A DNA stretch of 64,000 nucleotides from Paludisphaera soli. Its GTDB lineage: Bacteria > Planctomycetota > Planctomycetia > Isosphaerales > Isosphaeraceae. The position numbers and the translations under genes were made by a program. How positions within the stretch are numbered: the first letter of the stretch is position 1; each line of letters starts with the position of its first letter. The notes under the pieces were generated by a model. It ran no database searches. It worked only from the letters and a program-made list of their open reading frames with translations, and had not been told where the DNA came from. Below, in pieces: positions 1 through 8,232 of this stretch. The DNA lies in NCBI RefSeq assembly GCF_011064595.1, contig NZ_JAALJI010000003.1:248001-312000 (forward strand), in the 5' to 3' direction.

Positions 1-87
1 ACGATCGGGTCGTGGGAGCGCAAGTCGCGGGAGGGGCCGATCGCGCCGATCTCGGGCGGATCGAGCCCCGAAATGGGCGGAATCGGC

Positions 88-732
88 TCAAGTCGAGGCC
101 GGTCGCGTTGGAGGCAGTTCGACGCCGTGCTCCCGGAGTTCGCGCGCGAGCTGGTCGGCGTCGCGATAGACGACCCCGATGAGCCCGGCGTCGCGCGCGC
201 CTTGTATGTTCTCCTCGACGTCGTCGATGAAGAGGCAGGACCCGGCGGGCGCCCCGACGGCTCGGGTGCAAGCGTCGAAGAACTCGCGCGAGGGCTTCAT
301 CGCCTGGACCTCGTGCGAGAGCACGAAGTGCTCGAAGTGGTCGAGGGTCTCGCGGAACTCCCGCCGGTAGAAGGCCGCGTGGATCGCGTTGGTGTTCGAG
401 CCCAGCAACAACGTATATCCGGCGGCCTTCAGGTCGACCGCCAGCCCGGCGACCGGCGCGTTCAGCTCGAAGATGTCCTGCCAGGACTCGGCGAATTCTT
501 CGAAGCTCATCTCAAGTCCGACCTCACGCTGGACGACGGCCGCGAAAGCCTCGGGGGTCAGGCGACCCGACTCGAAATCGGCGAGCAGCGCATTGAGGCC
601 GCGTTCTTCGGCGAGCGTCTGGAATTCGTCGGCTGAAAGTCCCAGTCGCTCGCCGAACCTGGAATAGATGAGGCGGTAGTCGAAGAAGGCGAGGACGTTT
701 CCAAAGTCGAACATGACGACCGGCGAACGCAT
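88..732 (-). CDS. HAD-superfamily phosphatase (YihX-like)
   Basis: This 214-residue protein looks like a soluble HAD-family phosphohydrolase. The N-terminal motif MFDFGNVL (residues 7-14) carries the nucleophile Asp, with Gly-Asn instead of a second Asp. That variant is typical of the YihX sugar-phosphatase branch. Motif II is LLLGSNTN near residue 110, the conserved Lys is in AMKPSREFF near 146, and the acidic motif is LFIDDVEENI near 170. The substrate cannot be read from the sequence. The ATG lies 4 bases after the stop of the DUF1559 gene, so the two are probably co-transcribed as the end of the 5.8-0.1 kb cluster. Confidence 0.85.
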   Translation of the reverse strand: MRSPVVMFDFGNVLAFFDYRLIYSRFGERLGLSADEFQTLAEERGLNALLADFESGRLTPEAFAAVVQREVGLEMSFEEFAESWQDIFELNAPVAGLAVDLKAAGYTLLLGSNTNAIHAAFYRREFRETLDHFEHFVLSHEVQAMKPSREFFDACTRAVGAPAGSCLFIDDVEENIQGARDAGLIGVVYRDADQLARELREHGVELPPTRPAST

Positions 733-736
733 TTTC

Positions 737-1696
737 TCAGTTCCTAGGTGCCTGGGGCGGGTCCGATTCGGATGGCGTGGACGTCTGGGGTCCGATCGTG
801 CCGTAAGCCTGCCAGACCTCGTGCGAGATCGTCGGGGCGACGAGTTTCGCCGAACCGTCCAGCATGAGCATGTTCACGCCCCGGACGTGGGCGCTCGACG
901 CGCCCATCGCGGCCGATCGTCCGTCGGGCGACACGCCCGAAAACGGCGAGGCCGGCGGTGAGGTGTGGTTGTAGAGCGTGTATCGAAAGTCGGCCGGTCT
1001 CCAGGTCATCCCGGCGTCGCCTCGGTAATCCAGCGGCTGGGGCGCCTGCACTGTCACGCGGCCGATCGGCCGGTCGAACCAATGTTCGGCGACGACATAG
1101 TTCTCCGGAGCGTCCACCGGTCGATCGTTCCCGATAAGGCGTTCCGCGAAGGCGGCCGTGAAGCTCGTCCCATCGCGACGTTCCACCTCGGCGAGCGTGG
1201 TCCGTCGGCCGATCGCGAACGGCCCGTCGCTCCCCCGAGGATCGCCCCCGGTCGCGGCTCGATAGCTGACCGGCGAAGGGAAAAGCCCCGCCATGGCCCT
1301 CCCGTCGCTGGGGCAGAGGAAACCCGCGACGGGGATGGCCTCGGGCGTCGGCGCCCGCAAGGCGGGGAGGTTCGACCCGTCGGGGTCGAGCCCGAGGAAG
1401 CTTGCGACCCCCAACGTCTCCAGCATCGCCCGAAGCGGCCCCGGGGGGGCGCCGTCGATCGGCGAATCGATCGCGACGGGGACGCCGACCGCGGGAAGCC
1501 CGGCGTACGCGTCGTCGTAGTACGCCAGCGCCTTGCCGATCTGCGCCAGGTTATTCTGGCACATCGCGAGCCGGGCCGACTCGCGGGCGCGAGTGAGACC
1601 CATGATGACGAAGAGCAGGACCACCAGGACGACGAAGAAGACGACGACCACGTCGGCCGGCGTCAGCCCGCTTCGGGATGCTTGCGACCGCCTCAC
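737..1696 (-). CDS. DUF1559-family pseudopilin-like protein
   Basis: A 319-residue protein of the family greatly expanded in Planctomycetes. A hydrophobic helix (about residues 15-37) is followed by ARESARLAMCQNNLAQIGKA, the hallmark start of DUF1559. The C-terminus carries the H-x9-DG signature (His of SAHVRG to MLMLDGSAK, near 285). The prepilin cleavage motif is degenerate: GLTPADVVVV stands where GFTLIELLVV is usual, keeping only an acidic residue at +5. It is probably anchored in the membrane; its function is unknown in the family. It starts 3 bases after the stop of the beta-propeller gene, indicating an operon. Confidence 0.88.
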   Translation of the reverse strand: MRRSQASRSGLTPADVVVVFFVVLVVLLFVIMGLTRARESARLAMCQNNLAQIGKALAYYDDAYAGLPAVGVPVAIDSPIDGAPPGPLRAMLETLGVASFLGLDPDGSNLPALRAPTPEAIPVAGFLCPSDGRAMAGLFPSPVSYRAATGGDPRGSDGPFAIGRRTTLAEVERRDGTSFTAAFAERLIGNDRPVDAPENYVVAEHWFDRPIGRVTVQAPQPLDYRGDAGMTWRPADFRYTLYNHTSPPASPFSGVSPDGRSAAMGASSAHVRGVNMLMLDGSAKLVAPTISHEVWQAYGTIGPQTSTPSESDPPQAPRN

Positions 1697-1699
1697 GAA

Positions 1700-3865
1700 T
1701 CAGTCCTTCACCGTCAGGAGTGCATCGCCCGAGCCGACGTTCCCGGCGGCGTCCGTGACGCGGATCATCAGCAGGTGGACGCCCGGTTTTAGATCGGGGA
1801 GCTTGAGGGAGAGCTTTTCCGTCGTGCCGTCGAACAGGCCGTCGGCGGGGAATATCGACGACCAGGCCCCGCCGTCGACCGCATACTCGGCCTTCACCAG
1901 CCGAGTCAAATCGTCGGCGAGATTAACGGCGGCCGAGCGGCCTTCGGGTGTGATCGTGACCTTCGGGGCCTCGTGGTCGACGAGGAAGCTCCGGCTCTCG
2001 CGTTCGCGGCCGAGGGCCTCCTCGGGGCTGTTCGAGGGACGATCGCTGGCGACGACCTTGACCTGATACCGACCCGAGGGGAAGCCCGAGGCGTCCCACG
2101 AATAGGTCTTCTCGGTGATCGGCGACTCCGTGAGGTCGATCCAGCCAGGCCAGCCCTCCTTGCGAACCTGGATCCGATAGTTCATCGAGTCGTCGTTGGG
2201 GTCGGCCACTTCCCATTTGAGGGCTAGCTTCGCCTGCTTCGCCGCCCCGTCCGCCGTGGACACGTCGGGCGTCTCCAGCTTCTCGATCTCGGGAGGGAGG
2301 TTCAAGGAGCGATAGGAGACGACCACCGATCGCAGATCCGGCGATCGTCTCGGGTCGCGGGTCGCGAGCTTCGCCCGATACTGGACGAACCGGCCGGTGG
2401 GAGCGTTCGCCTGCGCGGCCTTGGGGTCGGTCTGCTCGGCGGACCAGTCCGACCACGTACCGTCGGGTTCACCCACGTTGCCGGTCCGGACCTGGATCGC
2501 GATCGAGGCCCCTTCGGAGGTTTCGCCTTGCCACTCCAGCGAGCCGAATCGGCTGGGGAGCTTGGCGTCGAAGACGTCGGACACCAGTTCGCCCCGCTCC
2601 ACGAAACTGGACGAGAGCCGGACCACGGCCCCCGGATCGCCGGCGCCCAGCAGCAGGCCGCCGTCGGGCTCGGCCAGCAGGGCGAGGATCTGGCCGTTGT
2701 CGAGCTTGGCCAGCGGGGTGTGCTCCCCGTCCCCTTCACGGACCTCGTAAAGCACGCCCTCGGGCCCGGTGCCGATGAGGAGACGGTCCTCGACCACGGC
2801 GAGGGCGAAAAAGAGCGCCTTGGCCCGGAAGACCTCGCGCACGACGCCGGCCGGGTCGATGCGATAGACGGCGTTCTCGCCCGGGGCGGCCGGCTTGGGA
2901 GCCGCCGAGCCGCCTCCCGTGGAATCCTTCGCCGGTTCGGCCGGCGGCGTCTGCACCGCCACCGCTGCCACGGCGACGGCCTGCGACCTTGAAACCGTCG
3001 CGTCGGAGCCCGCGTCCGGTTCATTCCGCGAGAAGAGGTTCAGCCCGCGAAGGGGACCGCCCCCCGCCTCGGCCGCCGTCCCCGCGTAGAGCGAGCCTCC
3101 CGGTCCGGCCAGGAGGCAGCGGACCTCCGACTGGGGCGCGTCGTAGACGACGGTCGTTTTGCCGTCCGGGGCGATGCGGTAGATCAAGCCTTCGCCGTCG
3201 CTGCCGGCGTAGACCGAGCCGTCTGGGCCGACCGCCGTCGACAGCAGATGGGACGGCTTGGCGTCGTAAAGGATCGACCAGGCCCCCTCGACGCTCCGCT
3301 TCCAGAGCTGGCCGTCGGGCCCGGTGGCGGCGAGGAGGTTCCCATTCGCGTCGACGGCGAGGTCCCAGATGTAGAGGACGCCCGGATCGGGCCGCGACGC
3401 GGGACGCTTCGGATCGGTCAGCTCGACGACCTTGCCCGAAGGGCCGGTGCCCGCGAAGACCTTGCCGTCGGGCGTGGCGACCAGGCTGAGGACCTGGCCG
3501 TCGGAGTCGTCGAGGACTTGCTCCCAGGCCGCGGGCTTCTGGGGGTCCAGGCGGAAGACCTGGCCCGAGTCGCCCGTCGCCGCATAGATCGAGCCGTCGG
3601 CGGAGCGGGCGAGGTCCCAGACCCGCTCGGCGTTCAGCGGGGCCGTCGGGACGAGGGCCCGTCCCAGGCGGACGCGGCCCTGATCGGACACGACGACGCC
3701 CTCGCGGCGGTGCTTGGCGAAGGCCGATGCCGACTCCTGCCGCCAGGTTTCGAGCTTCGCGGAAAGCTCGATCGCGCCGGCCGCGGCGAGAAACGCCGCG
3801 AGCGACGCGATCGTGAGGAGCCTGCCGAAAGGTCGCCGACGCCGCGGGGGACAGAGATCCGTCAT
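1700..3865 (-). CDS. Exported beta-propeller / Ig-like protein
   Basis: A 721-residue protein with an N-terminal membrane or signal segment (LLTIASLAAFLAAAGAI, about 15-31). Residues 75-420 hold repeated units such as GSIYAATGDSGQVFRLD, GKVFAGTGPSGKVVELT and GSVYAGSDGEGLIYRI, which resemble blades of an NHL/WD40-like beta-propeller. A proline/alanine-rich insert sits near 290-330. The C-terminal third holds fibronectin/Ig-like segments (LALKWEVADPNDDSMNYRI; VDHEAPKVTITPEG; VTDAAGNVG). This suggests an extracytoplasmic binding or structural role; no enzymatic motif is visible. The gene lies 40 bases after the S55 peptidase gene and reads into the DUF1559 gene. Confidence 0.75.
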   Translation of the reverse strand: MTDLCPPRRRRPFGRLLTIASLAAFLAAAGAIELSAKLETWRQESASAFAKHRREGVVVSDQGRVRLGRALVPTAPLNAERVWDLARSADGSIYAATGDSGQVFRLDPQKPAAWEQVLDDSDGQVLSLVATPDGKVFAGTGPSGKVVELTDPKRPASRPDPGVLYIWDLAVDANGNLLAATGPDGQLWKRSVEGAWSILYDAKPSHLLSTAVGPDGSVYAGSDGEGLIYRIAPDGKTTVVYDAPQSEVRCLLAGPGGSLYAGTAAEAGGGPLRGLNLFSRNEPDAGSDATVSRSQAVAVAAVAVQTPPAEPAKDSTGGGSAAPKPAAPGENAVYRIDPAGVVREVFRAKALFFALAVVEDRLLIGTGPEGVLYEVREGDGEHTPLAKLDNGQILALLAEPDGGLLLGAGDPGAVVRLSSSFVERGELVSDVFDAKLPSRFGSLEWQGETSEGASIAIQVRTGNVGEPDGTWSDWSAEQTDPKAAQANAPTGRFVQYRAKLATRDPRRSPDLRSVVVSYRSLNLPPEIEKLETPDVSTADGAAKQAKLALKWEVADPNDDSMNYRIQVRKEGWPGWIDLTESPITEKTYSWDASGFPSGRYQVKVVASDRPSNSPEEALGRERESRSFLVDHEAPKVTITPEGRSAAVNLADDLTRLVKAEYAVDGGAWSSIFPADGLFDGTTEKLSLKLPDLKPGVHLLMIRVTDAAGNVGSGDALLTVKD

Positions 3866-3905
3866 GTCGATCCTCGTCGTTCGTGAAGTCGGGCGTCCGG
3901 CCCGG

Positions 3906-5801
3906 TCACTTCAACGATAACGAGAGCCCGGCGTCCTTGACCACGGTGAACTGGAGAGTCTGGCTCCCCTCGATCACCCAGGGGGTCGTCGCGGCCTGGA
4001 TCAGGTCCGAGCGGATCGCCGAGGCTGGGGCCTGCCGCTTCGAGCCGAAAGCGGCCCGGGCGCTGGCGGGAAGGTTCGGGAGCGCCACACCGTTGACGGC
4101 CAGGCCTCGCTCCGGGGTCTCGACGTGCAGGTAGACCTCGGTCCGCTTCGGCTCGGTCTGAATCTTCAGCGACTCGAGGATGCCGTCCAGGTCGCGCGGC
4201 TCGGCCAGGACCGGATCGTTGCGGAATCGTCGCTTGGCGCTCGTGTTCAGGTCGCAGACCACGGCCTCGTGGCTCCCCTCGGGGAAGTCGTCCGGGATGA
4301 GGATCGAGGCTTCGACGACCCGCCGCTCGCCCTTATAGGGCTTGAGGGTCGCGAGCGCCTTGAGCGTGCCGCCGGGCGCGACCTCGACCGACTGGAGCCG
4401 CACCGACTCGATCGTCGCGACCCGCCGACCGTCCTCGATCTCGACGTCGCAGTCGATCGACGCGATCCGTACCGGCCCCATCGGGTTCTTGACGAGGATG
4501 TTGACGATCGACGCCAGGGGGCCGAAGAGCGCCGAGGCGCCGGTCTGACCCGTGTAGCGGGGCCCGCTGAACGTATCTTGCAGGGTGATCGTCTCACGCC
4601 CCTCGATGTGGACGTCGGCCCGGAGTCGGGCGGTGAGCTCCTCGGGAAGATTCCCCTCGGTGTCGATCGCGCTGGTGAGGACCGACATGAGCAGTGCGGA
4701 GGTCAGCGAGGGCTCGCGGACCATCTGCACCTTGTAAGTCCGAGCGTCGGAGTACTTGCTCGTCTTGACCCGCACGGAGACCGGCAGCATGTCGGGCTTG
4801 GCCCCGATCCGGCCGGCGACGCCCGTGCTGACGTCGGCGTCCACCACGCCCACGACCTTCAACGGCGAGCCCATCTTCATGCTGACGCTGGCGCGGGGAT
4901 ACACCGTGTGGATGTAGCCGGTCATCATCGGGAACTGGCAGTTGCCCAGGCTGAACATCGGGTGGCCGAAGCCGTAGACCCGGTCCCCCTCGACGTGCGT
5001 CACCGTGCCGATGCCCGACAGGTCGAAGTCCCCCATCACCATGGCGATGCTCAGCGGCGAGCCCGGCTGGAAGGGCCGATCGCCCTCGGCCTCGACGACC
5101 TCGTCGGACGCGCGACCGCCGGACATGGGAGCCATCCCCAGCGGTCGAAGCCTCTCGTCCAGCATCGAGAGCGCCCGGGGGCTGAAGCCCGACGCCGCCA
5201 GCGGCGTGGCGATCGGAATCATCCCGGCGCCGCCGCCCGAGACCCGCAGCGGCATCTCGGAGCGATGGGCCGCGGGCTCCTCGCCCGTCAGGCCCTCGAT
5301 CTCCCTGAGGTAGGAGAGCGAGAGCGACGCCTGCATCGGCGCATCCCCCTTGTCGAGGGCCTCGGCGGCGAGCTTCCGGTCGCTGGCGCGGACGTACTTG
5401 ACCATCTGCTCGAACGGCGTGACGCCGGCGATCGGATCCTTGGCGAACTCCCAGGCGAAGGCCACCGCGCCGACCAGCTTCCCTTCGATGTAGATCGGGC
5501 TGCCGCTCATCCCCTGGATGATGCCGGCGTGCTCCAGATTGCAGCCGGTCAGGCGGCAAAGGACCATGTCCCTCCCCGGGCTGACGTCGCGCATGACGCC
5601 CAGGACCTCGGCCCCGAACTCCTCGAGCTTGGTGCCCACCATCACGGTCTGGCCCACGCCCTTCATGCCGGGCCGAAGATCCTTCACGTCCCAGTACATC
5701 TTGGCATCGGGCTCGCCGGCCGCGGCCGAGGCCGCGAGCATCGCCGAGATCCATCCAAGCCCCAACACGATCGCAACTCGCCGGACCGTCATGGATCGCA
5801 T
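3906..5801 (-). CDS. SpoIVB-type peptidase S55 domain protein
   Basis: A 631-residue exported protein with a signal peptide (hydrophobic residues 9-28, then ASAAAGE). The segment DLRPGMKGVGQTV leads to GIIQGMSGSPIYI (about 94-105), the serine motif of family S55. A second conserved motif, VYGFGHPMFSLG near residue 275, probably supplies the catalytic His. S55 was defined by the sporulation protease SpoIVB, but this organism type does not make endospores, so another extracytoplasmic proteolytic or regulatory role is likely. The motif order is Ser then His, opposite to SpoIVB as I remember it. It heads the minus-strand cluster down to position 88. Confidence 0.82.
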   Translation of the reverse strand: MRSMTVRRVAIVLGLGWISAMLAASAAAGEPDAKMYWDVKDLRPGMKGVGQTVMVGTKLEEFGAEVLGVMRDVSPGRDMVLCRLTGCNLEHAGIIQGMSGSPIYIEGKLVGAVAFAWEFAKDPIAGVTPFEQMVKYVRASDRKLAAEALDKGDAPMQASLSLSYLREIEGLTGEEPAAHRSEMPLRVSGGGAGMIPIATPLAASGFSPRALSMLDERLRPLGMAPMSGGRASDEVVEAEGDRPFQPGSPLSIAMVMGDFDLSGIGTVTHVEGDRVYGFGHPMFSLGNCQFPMMTGYIHTVYPRASVSMKMGSPLKVVGVVDADVSTGVAGRIGAKPDMLPVSVRVKTSKYSDARTYKVQMVREPSLTSALLMSVLTSAIDTEGNLPEELTARLRADVHIEGRETITLQDTFSGPRYTGQTGASALFGPLASIVNILVKNPMGPVRIASIDCDVEIEDGRRVATIESVRLQSVEVAPGGTLKALATLKPYKGERRVVEASILIPDDFPEGSHEAVVCDLNTSAKRRFRNDPVLAEPRDLDGILESLKIQTEPKRTEVYLHVETPERGLAVNGVALPNLPASARAAFGSKRQAPASAIRSDLIQAATTPWVIEGSQTLQFTVVKDAGLSLSLK

Positions 5802-6008
5802 GGCACGGGTTCTCCCTGGGACAGGGGCGGCCGAATGGTCACATCGTCGCGGGATCGAGCAAGGAGAGGGGAGACCCGGAATCGGGAGCGCAGGAGTCGC
5901 GAGAGGCGTCCATGATCCTGGCCGGGCCGCTTCGACCCGACCGCCACATCACAGACATCGACGTCCGGACGCTCGCCAGCTTGCAGATCGGAAAGGTTGC
6001 TCCATCCT

Positions 6009-6037
6009 GGATTCGTTCATAGGAACTTTACGAATCC
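6009..6037. promoter_or_regulatory. Inverted repeat, possible operator
   Basis: GGATTCGT (6009-6016) and ACGAATCC (6030-6037) form a perfect 8-bp inverted repeat with a 13-base spacer. It lies in the divergent region between the S55 and DUF1501 genes, so a regulator site is more plausible than a terminator. This is inference from symmetry and position only. Confidence 0.4.
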
Positions 6038-6187
6038 TGAATCATCGAGTCAACGAATACTCCCCGTTTCCTTTCATCGGCTTTTCCGATCATCAGTGCC
6101 ACCGGCGGCGAGGCTTCAAGGCGACGCGGAGCGATCCGAACGGCACAATCGGACGCGTCTCGAAGGTGCATCAATCGACGCGGGGGC

Positions 6188-6215
6188 TTGCAAATTGTTG
6201 GAGCAAGGTTAAACT
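6188..6215 (+). promoter_or_regulatory. Candidate sigma70-type promoter of the DUF1501 gene
   Basis: TTGCAA (6188-6193) and TAAACT (6210-6215) are 16 bases apart. Each matches the sigma70 consensus at four of six positions. Transcription would begin near 6222 and read the gene at 6271. Confidence 0.35.
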
Positions 6216-6216
6216 C

Positions 6217-6252
6217 CCGGTGATCGTGGGAGTCTTTCGTGACGATCGCCGG
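6217..6252 (+). promoter_or_regulatory. Leader hairpin before the DUF1501 gene
   Basis: CCGGTGATCG (6217-6226) pairs with CGATCGCCGG (6243-6252) through one G-U pair, giving a 10-bp stem with a 16-base loop. It ends two bases before the GAAGGA ribosome-binding site (6255-6260), so it could affect ribosome access. No riboswitch class is recognised. Confidence 0.35.
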
Positions 6253-6270
6253 GCGAAGGAGCCACCAGAG

Positions 6271-7650
6271 ATGTTGAACCACACGGCATCGGCATGCGGC
6301 CTGGGGACGGGGCTGTCGCGGCGGGCCCTCCTGCGGGCGGGGACGTTGGGCCTCTCTGGGCTCACGCTGGCGGACTTGCTCCGGGTCAAGGCGAGCGGTG
6401 GCGTCACAAGGCGCGGCGGCGACGACCCCTCGATCATCCTCATCTGGCTCGACGGCGGCCCCCCCCAGCACGAGACCTACGACCCCAAGCCCGACGCCAC
6501 CGCCGAGGTGCGAGGGCCGATCGGCTCGATCGCGACCGCAGTCCCCGGCATCCGGATCTCGGAACTCCTGCCCAGGCACGCGGCGATCCAGGACAAGATC
6601 GCCCTGCTCCGCTCGGTGCACCACGACAACGACGACCACTTCACGGCCGCGCACTGGATGCTGACCGGCTACGGCGGCCCCAACGGGATCAACCAGACGC
6701 CGATCAACCCCTCATTCGGCTCGATCATCTCGCGGGTGAAGGGGGTGAAGCGTTCGGGCATGCCTTCGTACGTCGGCCTGCCGAACACGCACACCGTCGG
6801 CCTGCCGATCGGCTACCACGGCGCGGCGTATCTCGGTCGGACCTTCGACCCGTTCAACGCCGACGGCGATCCCAACAACGAGGCCTACCACGCGACGAGC
6901 CTGGACCTCCCCCCCGGCGTCGACGCCGGCCGCCTGGGCTCGCGTCGCGACCTGCTCTCCCGGTTCGACGCCGCTCGGGCCGGCCTCGACCGCACCGCGG
7001 CGAGCGGGGACCTCGACGCATTCCAGGATGCGGCGCTGTCCATGATCAGCGGGCCGGAAGCCCGCGCGGCGTTCGACCTGGCCCGCGAGCCGAACCACCT
7101 CCGCGACCGCTACGGCCGCCACACCTGGGGCCAGAGCGCCTTGCTGGCGAGGAGGCTGGTCGAGGCCGGCGTCCGTTTCGTCACGCTGACCTTCGGTGGA
7201 TGGGACTGGCACGCGAGCATCGAGAAGGGCATGAAGTCGGTCCTCCCCGTGCTCGACGCCGCCGTGGCGACCCTCATCGAGGACCTGAATCAGCGCGGAT
7301 TGTTGGAGTCCACGATCGTCATGGTCATGGGCGAATTCGGCCGAACGCCCCGGCTCAATCAGGGCCTGCCGCAGGATCCGATCCCGGGCCGGGACCACAA
7401 CGGCCGCGTGATGAGCGTTCTGATGGCCGGCGGCGGCTTCCAGGGGGGCCAGACGATCGGGGCTTCGGACGCCCGAGGCGGCGCACCGGCCGAGCGTCCC
7501 ATCCGCCCGCAGGACATCATCGTCACGCTCTACGACCGGCTCGGGATCGACCCGGAGACCACGTTCCAGGACCGGAGCGGGCGGCCGATCACGGTCGGCT
7601 CGACCGGACTGATCATCCCCGAGCTGGGCGGGCGGATGGGCCTGGCCTGA
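6271..7650 (+). CDS. DUF1501 family protein, Tat-exported
   Basis: A 459-residue protein of the DUF1501 family, a branch of the alkaline-phosphatase/sulfatase superfamily very common in Planctomycetes. I chose the ATG at 6271 because it follows GAAGGA and opens directly into a twin-arginine signal (LSRRALLRAGTLGLSGLTLA, about 13-32). Family features include ILIWLDGGPPQHETYDPKP, LLRSVHHDNDDHFTAAHWM, GWDWHASIEKGM and VMGEFGRTPRLN...GRDHNGR. The protein probably acts outside the cytoplasm; the substrate is unknown. DUF1501 genes usually follow a DUF1549/DUF1553 cytochrome-like gene, but none is present here. The gene ends 8 bases from the convergent gene at 7659. Confidence 0.92.
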   Translation: MLNHTASACGLGTGLSRRALLRAGTLGLSGLTLADLLRVKASGGVTRRGGDDPSIILIWLDGGPPQHETYDPKPDATAEVRGPIGSIATAVPGIRISELLPRHAAIQDKIALLRSVHHDNDDHFTAAHWMLTGYGGPNGINQTPINPSFGSIISRVKGVKRSGMPSYVGLPNTHTVGLPIGYHGAAYLGRTFDPFNADGDPNNEAYHATSLDLPPGVDAGRLGSRRDLLSRFDAARAGLDRTAASGDLDAFQDAALSMISGPEARAAFDLAREPNHLRDRYGRHTWGQSALLARRLVEAGVRFVTLTFGGWDWHASIEKGMKSVLPVLDAAVATLIEDLNQRGLLESTIVMVMGEFGRTPRLNQGLPQDPIPGRDHNGRVMSVLMAGGGFQGGQTIGASDARGGAPAERPIRPQDIIVTLYDRLGIDPETTFQDRSGRPITVGSTGLIIPELGGRMGLA

Positions 7651-7658
7651 GCGGATCT

Positions 7659-8141
7659 TCAGTCGGACCCGTCGTTGGAAATCTCGAAGGACGGATCCTC
7701 TCCGTTTCTGTCGGGCCGCTTTGCGGCGGCCGCGATGACCCGGAGGTGGTGCGCCAGTTCGTCGACGTGATCCTTCATGAGGGCTCGACGCTTCTCGCGC
7801 GCAAACCGCCAGGTCGCAACCCAGTCCCACAAGGCGACGGCGAGCGTCGCCACCACCAGACCGAGCACGACCAGCCAGACGATGACGAAAGCCGGATTCC
7901 CCCGGCCCTCGACGCGGGGATGGACCCACGATCCGAAGAACACGACCGCGGCGAGCGTCGCCAGCACGGCGACGCCGATCCACCGTCGGACCTCCTGGCC
8001 GCCATAGAAGGTCTGGTCCTCGGCATCCCGATCCAGTCGACCCTGGCGATGGTACCACACGCTCAGGCCGAGGAAGGTCGCGATCATCGCGACGCCGATG
8101 GCGAGCCCCTGGCTCGCCGACTGCAGGTCGGTCGCCCCCAT
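7659..8141 (-). CDS. Small membrane protein of unknown function
   Basis: A 160-residue protein with three predicted membrane helices: about residues 10-28 (LAIGVAMIATFLGLSVWY), 52-71 (WIGVAVLATLAAVVFFGSWV) and 82-106 (PAFVIVWLVVLGLVVATLAVALWDW). A basic, charged cytoplasmic tail follows (WRFAREKRRALMKDHVDELAHHLRVIAAA). I do not recognise a family. It is co-directional with the kinase gene upstream (91-base gap) and may be part of that unit. Confidence 0.7.
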   Translation of the reverse strand: MGATDLQSASQGLAIGVAMIATFLGLSVWYHRQGRLDRDAEDQTFYGGQEVRRWIGVAVLATLAAVVFFGSWVHPRVEGRGNPAFVIVWLVVLGLVVATLAVALWDWVATWRFAREKRRALMKDHVDELAHHLRVIAAAAKRPDRNGEDPSFEISNDGSD

Positions 8142-8232
8142 GTCGCGAACTCCTGGATCCTTGGGGTCTCGGCGGGCGTCTCGACTCGTAACCAGGGGGG
8201 AAGGCGGGTCGGGCCGACGCCCGTCCCCGCGT

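Larger units (their letters stand above)
5802..6270. other. Divergent intergenic region, S55 gene / DUF1501 gene
   Basis: These 469 bases separate two divergently transcribed genes and contain no convincing coding sequence. The stretch 5995-6240 is richer in A and T than its surroundings. It holds an 8-bp inverted repeat, a possible promoter and a leader hairpin, all listed separately. Confidence 0.6.

Noticed and set aside
1-87. A partial gene at the left edge
   Set aside because: Only 87 bases lie beyond the HAD gene stop, and no reading frame or motif in them could be supported.
4125-5915. A 596-codon plus-strand frame opposite the S55 gene
   Set aside because: It is rich in Asp, His, Arg and Leu without any recognisable motif and lies antisense to a well-supported gene.
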